Source: Rallus limicola (Eukaryota > Chordata > Aves > Gruiformes > Rallidae). From it: a stretch of DNA of 64,000 nt. A model generated the notes under the pieces. The model worked only from the letters and a program-made list of their open reading frames with translations. It did no database searches and was not told the origin of the DNA. The position numbers were made by a program, and so were the translations under genes. Positions within the stretch are counted from its first letter, which is position 1. Each line of letters begins with the position of its first letter. Below are positions 59,094-64,000 of this stretch, piece by piece. Location of the stretch: the NCBI GenBank assembly GCA_022605955.1, contig JAKCOZ010000021.1:13008161-13072160 (forward strand), written 5' to 3'.

Positions 59094-59873
59094 GCACCAC
59101 CAAGGTGGCTCTTTGGAGCTTTTAGAAGAAGAAACTTCTTACTAGCTAAATAGATGGGCCTGACATTTTAAGGGCTTTTTCCCTCTATTTTTCTTCTTGA
59201 TTCTAATAGAGGATGTAGGCATCACATCTATGAATTAGTAATGACAACTGTTCCTATCAGCAATAGATTTGCCTTTTGGAACACATGGTAGATGAGAAGG
59301 GAGAGCTGCTGACATGTGTGAGGTTGGCCAAGAAGAGAGAAAAGCACCAGAGGAGAAATCTCTGAGAACTTCAGAATGGGTTCATGCTGATCTGGTAATT
59401 AACATCAGACAGTGGGATAGGGATGCAGACAGGTAGATGAGCTGGCAAAGCTGCGTGGGATAGGATAAACATTTCAAAGTGATCTAAAGCCTCTGATTTC
59501 TTCTCTCAATGAGAGGAACAACTTCCTCCAAAAACACTAGGAGAAAATCTGATAATCACAGCTCTGAACATTTTATCCCTGCCATTGAAACCTCTGTTAT
59601 TGCCCTCTCTGGGAAGAATACAAGCCTAGAGAGAAAAGATGCCTGGAAAATCATGTTAAAGTGTTGTTATCATTGATACCAGTGAACAGTGTCAACTCTT
59701 GTTCTTTCTTCTATCCATAGATTTTGTTCTTTCAGCCATATGTGCCCATATGGGAGACTGGCCAGACCTGGAGCAGGACTTTGTCTGAGCTCATAGGTGT
59801 TTGAACCTGGCTGGTGGTGCCTGTCTGTGACTCCTGAGAATGTCTCTGCAAGTGTCTGCACAACTCTGGGTTT
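59094..59873. other. Unassigned DNA, no gene recognised
   Basis: No gene or repeat family is recognised. Confidence 0.45.
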
Positions 59874-59921
59874 GTTTTCAAGCTCGTCTGTTTTCAAGCT
59901 CATATGTTTTCAAGCTTTGTT
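59874..59921. repeat. Tandem repeat, 16-bp unit x3
   Basis: GTTTTCAAGCTCGTCT, GTTTTCAAGCTCATAT and GTTTTCAAGCTTTGTT follow head to tail. The first eleven bases are identical in all three, and the tails have diverged. Confidence 0.9.
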
Positions 59922-59979
59922 TACGATTTATTCTCCTTTGTTACCACTTCCCTTTAGAGGCCTTTAGCTCCAAAGCAGT

Positions 59980-60280
59980 GCAGTAACCAAATTAATGCAG
60001 GTATTCAAATTTTAATGACCATCTGAGTCAAGAAAAACTGGAAAATCATTCCTGTGCAGCCGTAAGGGTAAAAGAGAGAGGGGCAAAAACTCACCAACGA
60101 AGACAACTGGCTAATTAACTGATGTGAAACCAACATAAAAAAGCCCCAGAACCTAGAAAACAAATGAAAAACTGTACAGCAATTACTTCCAAAAAGGTAA
60201 CATTTTCCCAATTAAAGCCATTCTAAGAACTTTACTTAATTATGTAGGTTTTCTTCTCTCTCCCTCCGCCCTCCCCCACG
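59980..60280. promoter_or_regulatory. Candidate regulatory block
   Basis: Contains CCAAATTAATGCAGG, CAAATTTTAATGACC, GGCTAATTAACTGATG, AGCAATTACTTCC and ACTTAATTATGTAGG. TTAAT/AATTA cores are dense and simple repeats absent until the following (TC)n tract. Confidence 0.4.
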
Positions 60281-60283
60281 CCT

Positions 60284-60304
60284 TCTCTCTCTCTCTCTCT
60301 CTCT
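60284..60304. repeat. (TC)n microsatellite
   Basis: About ten TC units, preceded by further C/T-rich sequence. Confidence 0.95.
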
Positions 60305-60339
60305 TTTATTAAAGTCCATCAGGGCTCATGATGTGTGGG

Positions 60340-60718
60340 AAAAGTGCTAACATTTGCAAATTGCTGTTTTATGATAAATGAATTGTGGAAACTCAGCCCC
60401 TTGGTTGGGGCCCGGGTAGATTGCAAAGCACCAGCATCTCCGGCTGCTGCAGCCCTGACCCTGACTTTACACCCATTGATCACAACTGGTGCATAGCCAT
60501 GACCACCAAATGCATACATTGTAGCTGGGGGACTTGCTTTTCCCATAGTATTTCATCATCGTTCCACATCGCGAGCGCCATAGTAACCTTTGGCACGCCG
60601 TCCTGTAAGACTAATACCTGCAGGAGATTTCCTCTTGCCCCAGTAATCACTGCCTCAACCGCTCCATCTTTTAAGAAACCCTTAGTCATTAACCCAGCTT
60701 TGATTTCCAAAAAATACC
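60340..60718 (-). other. Coding-like minus-strand stretch, possible pseudoexon
   Basis: Minus-strand codons from 60707 down to 60483 are open to a TGA at 60480-60482. They have about 60/29/52% GC at positions 1/2/3, the pattern typical of real protein-coding DNA. A second minus-strand frame (60319-60546) overlaps the end of the first and is rich in GNN codons and Gly/Ala/Val residues, as if a frameshift near 60540 joined two parts of one frame. No protein family is recognised. The plus strand is also open (60385-60786), which weakens the case. It could be a decayed transposon or gene fragment, or a CpG-bearing CNE. Confidence 0.2.
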
Positions 60719-60780
60719 CGTTGATTTCAATAGTGCCAGGAAAGGAAGGAAGGGCTGAGCACGTTGGGAAATCAGGCCCT
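60719..60780 (-). repeat. Fragment resembling an ancient amniote repeat
   Basis: Read on the minus strand: AGGGCCTGATTTCCCAACG, TGCTCAGCCC, then CACTATTGAAATCAACGG. This matches, from memory, the GGGCCTGATTTTCAGAAGTGCTCAGCACCC...CCATTGAAATCAATGG layout of an old amniote repeat. It directly abuts the coding-like stretch. Confidence 0.45.
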
Positions 60781-61460
60781 ACATAATCTGAACATCTTTC
60801 CAGCTACAACTTCCCATGGCTCCCCCAAGCACTTCCATTTTAGGCAGAAATTTGCAGTATCTTTTCTGGATGTTAAGGCCAGTGGTCCTCAAGAATGTAG
60901 CGGGAAAGGGAGAGAAGTATATTTGAGGATAGCAGGGGAGTGGCGTGTGTGCTCTTGCAATTGCTCCTCATTATCACTGTGTGTTTGGAGTGCAGGGGTG
61001 TTCCAACAGCTCAGAGCAGCATCGTGCTGGGGATTTCACAAATACTTGAGGGAAACCCTCTGCTCCACACGAGGGAGATGGGCAAAGTCAGCCTGGGGAG
61101 AGGGAAACACCTTGGTGAAAAGTGGGAGGTGCTGGTGGCTCCCTTGGCTGGCACTGGCAAATGGGACAGTATCCCTGTGCAGCACTGAGGAGTGAGTTTT
61201 GTGTTGGCATTAGGGACTATTTATGGTTTCAGGGAAAACATAAGCAAAAGGAACGCAGAGCTCGGCAGCTGCGTGTCAGCTGAGATTCCTGCACGGGGAA
61301 ATTGTTTCCATTCACACTCCTGGGTCTGCAGGCAGGTCCCAGTCCTGCTTTAATGAAAACAGTTCCTCGAAAGCCAAGTGCATTTTTCTGACTGGCACTT
61401 GGATGTGCTGTTTCCTCTGCAGAGTCTGGCAGATAATGCTGAGCATGTGTACAGAAGTGC
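60781..61460. other. Unassigned DNA, no gene recognised
   Basis: Overlapping plus-strand frames (60764-61195, 60940-61188) without domains. No repeat recognised. Confidence 0.45.
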
Positions 61461-61492
61461 ACACACGTGTGTCAGGTCATGCACACACGTGC
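61461..61492. promoter_or_regulatory. Paired CACGTG E-boxes in CA/TG tract
   Basis: ACACACGTGTGT at 61461-61472 is a perfect 12-base palindrome centred on CACGTG (61464-61469). A second CACGTG lies at 61486-61491, 22 bp away, about two helical turns. CACGTG is bound by bHLH factors such as the MYC/USF families. The sequence is also purine-pyrimidine alternating, so the motif may be a by-product of a CA repeat. Confidence 0.3.
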
Positions 61493-62460
61493 ACAGACAC
61501 AGTGAGAAAAGGGAGAGGCCCTCAGACTTAGCACCAGATGTGAAGCCCACCATCCATGAAAGAGTCAGTGAAAGATATGATAGTGTCCCAAGGAGACAGA
61601 GAGTAATGAAGTTATGGAGAGCTGGGAAATGTTGGTATTACTTTATTACAGTGTACTGAAGAGAGCTCGTGAGCTAGTGCTCTAAGGGTTGTATTCAATA
61701 AAAAAATAATACCTCTGGTTCCCACACATGGCCACTGAAGTACCAAAAAATCAATTTTAGTCATTGAATTGGGCCCTAAGGTGCAGCAAAATGGGTAAGA
61801 TTCGCAATAGCACAGTGAGGAAGGATGTACGGTCTCTGGCCAAGGAATGTTTCCCTGCTTCACTTTTAGTTTTGATCCACACAGAAGCAGGGCTGATGGC
61901 TCAAGAGCAAGCCCCAGAGGTTCCAATGGGGCCTCCTGACAGCTCCCCCCACCAGCCTCCTGGGAAAGCCTTCTGCCCTCTCCCCTGTGCTAGAACTCTC
62001 TGAAAACCAATGAATCTGGTACAAAACTATCAGTGTTTGTGCAATGGGCAGGCAGCAATGCTGTGGCTGTATTTGGGAAGCTGCAAAGGCAGATTGGCAT
62101 AAGCACTGGTGGAAGTTTTAATTCAGTTTGGGGAGGTAACAGCTTAAACACATCTTTGAGCACCATGGGAACGGAGGTGTGGAGTTAGATGCATCCACAG
62201 AGAGACCATCCTGTATGTTTCAGATGTGAATAACGTGAGGGGATTGGAGATTGGTTTCAAAATCAAATTTAAACAGAAAGGTGAAAAGTGTCTGGAGGGA
62301 CAGAGGCTGGGGAATGCCTGCCAGAACCAGCTGGCATTTTCCAGGCAGCTTGGTTGTGAATTCAGCGTGTGTGTCAGTTCTCTCTTGTCTTTATTAGTGC
62401 TCTGAAACACGGTGTCTGAAGCAAAAGTTATTGAATTTTCACTAAACCCTTCCCACATGC
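61493..62460. other. Unassigned DNA, no gene recognised
   Basis: Mixed composition; a 104-codon minus frame at 62144-62458 and another at 61612-61926 lack recognisable motifs. Confidence 0.45.
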
Positions 62461-63260
62461 AAAGGATTTTTCTACTTTAATGTTCAAAAAAGTCCAAGGC
62501 GCAGCCACCATCTCTAGCATGTGCCCATATCTTTTCTCATTATAGGCTGAGGTCCAAAACCAATATGAATTAAATAAATACCCCACTGAGAGCTGTACTT
62601 TTGAAAATGGCCTTATTGCAGTGCAGATGTGTGCTATCTAAAACCAGCTTAAACCTTTCACTTTTTTTTATATATATATTTAAATTAAGAAAATAAAATC
62701 AAATCTAAATATTATCCTGGAAGGAAGTGTATGCACTGGTGGATGTTTGATTTTCATTTTTCTCCCAGCATGCTCTGTCCTTTCATCCTATAATGGTTCT
62801 TCTCTATTAATCCTTCTCAAAACCCACAGGTAGAGATGCTTATTGATAGAAGGCCAATGTGTATCTCAGTTTACAAAGGCATATTAAAGGATACAAGTAA
62901 CATATTTCTCTTGATGTCTTCTTATTAATGCAATTCCACTCAGAACATTTTGGCATAAGAGGCAGTGCCAGATGGAAGATAAAACTTCACTTTTATGGGT
63001 ATTTTAAGGAAGAAAACATTTGGTTTGCATCAGTTCTAAACGAATAATATTTATTGCCCTAATGATTTGTATTTTATAAGCAGGATAACAAAAAGCACTG
63101 TCAATTACTTAGTGTTTTAACAAGGGTTGTTTTTTTTTTTAAAAAAAAAAAGAAGGTCTGATAACATCAAGTCATTTTAAATGATCAAGTGCTTTTAAAG
63201 TTAAACTGTAACGACCCAAAGTGATGGGTTGTTTACATAATAAAAATAAATAAACACTGA
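62461..63260. promoter_or_regulatory. Candidate conserved non-coding cluster
   Basis: AT-rich block with CAATATGAATTAAATAAATACC, TATTGATAGAAGGCC, GGCATATTAAAGG, CTTATTAATGCAATTCC, ACGAATAATATTTATTGCCC, GCCCTAATGATTTG and GTCAATTACTTAGTG. A TA run (62669-62680) and the T11A11 tract split it. Some of this may be merely AT-rich rather than constrained. Confidence 0.35.
63130..63151. repeat. T11A11 perfect palindrome
   Basis: Eleven T then eleven A, a perfect 22-base self-complementary tract that includes a T-to-A step. T-tract/A-tract runs are stiff and nucleosome-excluding by general knowledge. It may also be an error-prone spot in sequencing. Confidence 0.85.
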
Positions 63261-64000
63261 CCACAGCTTGGCTGTATTTAAAGATTCTGTCATTTGTTAC
63301 CACAAATCGCAGCTCACAGCATGCTTTGGGGAACCCAGTGTGTTACAATCACACACACATCAAACAGCCCTGCTCAGGGCCCAGTGCTTCACCGTTGGAG
63401 GAGCGATGGGGAGTTTCGGGGCTGCTCCTGGGTGGGTTTGGGGAGAAGAGCAATAAATTCTACAAGTCTTATTTTCCCAGGACATCAGCAGGTCTCCTGA
63501 AGTTGGCAAGGCTGATTCTGTGCTTACAAAGGACGATCTTCTGATCTCTACCATTCAATAACATGATTATGTTCATCTTTCTCTTTTATCCAAGAGAATA
63601 AAATTCCATATTTTTTCTTATTTTCTGGTTTGTCTTGTGCTGCTGATTTCTGTACTGTTTGATGCCTTTGCAAGCTTTAGGTCTTCAAAAAATGAGGAGA
63701 GACACCTTCACCCCAAGTCCAGGACCTGCCCAGAGCTCAGGGCTCCCAGCAGCACGACCTCCCCTGCCCAGTGCCAGGCTCATCTCACTTTGATTCAAGC
63801 AAACTGATATGTGCTTTTCAATGCTAGACCTCTTCTGGAATGACAGACATTATAAATATTCTAAAACTTAAGGCAAATGAAGGGGGAAGGAGAAACAAAT
63901 GTGTTTCAGATTAACTGCTCCTTTATCACCTGGGCACACAAGTCTTTGGGTGAGGCCTAGCAGGGTTTGAAGTCAAGCTCTTCAGAAAAGACGCTCAGAG
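63261..64000. other. Unassigned DNA, no gene recognised
   Basis: Mixed composition to the window edge. Short overlapping frames at 63268-63554; nothing recognised. Confidence 0.45.

Noticed and set aside
1..64000. CRISPR arrays, tRNA or rRNA genes, bacterial operons, phage genes
   Set aside because: No regularly spaced repeats, no tRNA T-loop GTTCGA-type boxes with paired arms, no rRNA-like sequence; CR1 and the overall texture are vertebrate.
1..64000. Endogenous retrovirus LTRs or internal genes
   Set aside because: No paired long direct repeats, primer-binding site or retroviral protein-like frame was seen.

Overview
The window reads as vertebrate nuclear DNA, almost certainly from a bird. 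The decisive evidence is a roughly 500 bp minus-strand CR1 retrotransposon 3' end at 845-1350, with its terminal octamer repeats, and a second CR1 3' end at 56451-56515. CR1 with this 3' end is the dominant avian/reptilian LINE. Interspersed repeats are otherwise sparse. Base composition is mixed, CpG is depleted, homopolymers and microsatellites are short, and open frames overlap on both strands as expected of non-coding vertebrate DNA. I cannot name the species or the locus.

No protein-coding gene, rRNA, tRNA, CRISPR array or bacterial-type operon could be recognised. Every long open frame lacks a recognisable domain and conserved motifs and is usually matched by equally long frames on the other strand. 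I treat the window as intergenic or deep-intronic. Its main content appears to be many separate blocks (about 25) with the texture of vertebrate conserved non-coding elements: AT-rich, free of simple repeats, rich in TAATTA, CAATTA, ATGCAAAT and TGTTTATT-type motifs. They are separated by stretches with CT/AG slippage tracts, TG runs and G-runs. The densest blocks are near 4.4-4.7, 9.2-9.6, 10.8-11.8, 13.7-14.1, 15.0-15.5, 24.4-24.9, 33.3-33.7, 35.3-35.6, 40.7-41.4, 43.0-44.1, 49.5-50.0, 57.2-57.6 and 62.5-63.3 kb. This layout resembles a regulatory gene desert around a developmental regulator. Conservation itself cannot be measured from one sequence, so these calls are inferences.

Between the blocks lie candidate items that deserve a check. 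There is a 46-codon open frame (46652-46792) with strongly GC-biased third codon positions. A minus-strand stretch (about 60340-60710) has coding-like codon-position composition, an apparent frameshift, and a flanking ancient repeat. Two segments are bounded by good splice sites (9601-9987 and 32858-32937). A 166 bp insert at 17574-17739 has a poly-A tail, AATAAA and short flanking direct repeats, like a retroposed transcript end. Other items are several hairpins, some with competing partners, a few G-quadruplex-prone tracts, and five fragments resembling an old amniote interspersed repeat family.

Because no genes were recognised, no pathway or operon-like cooperation can be described. If the regulatory reading is right, the blocks would act together in cis on a target gene outside this window.
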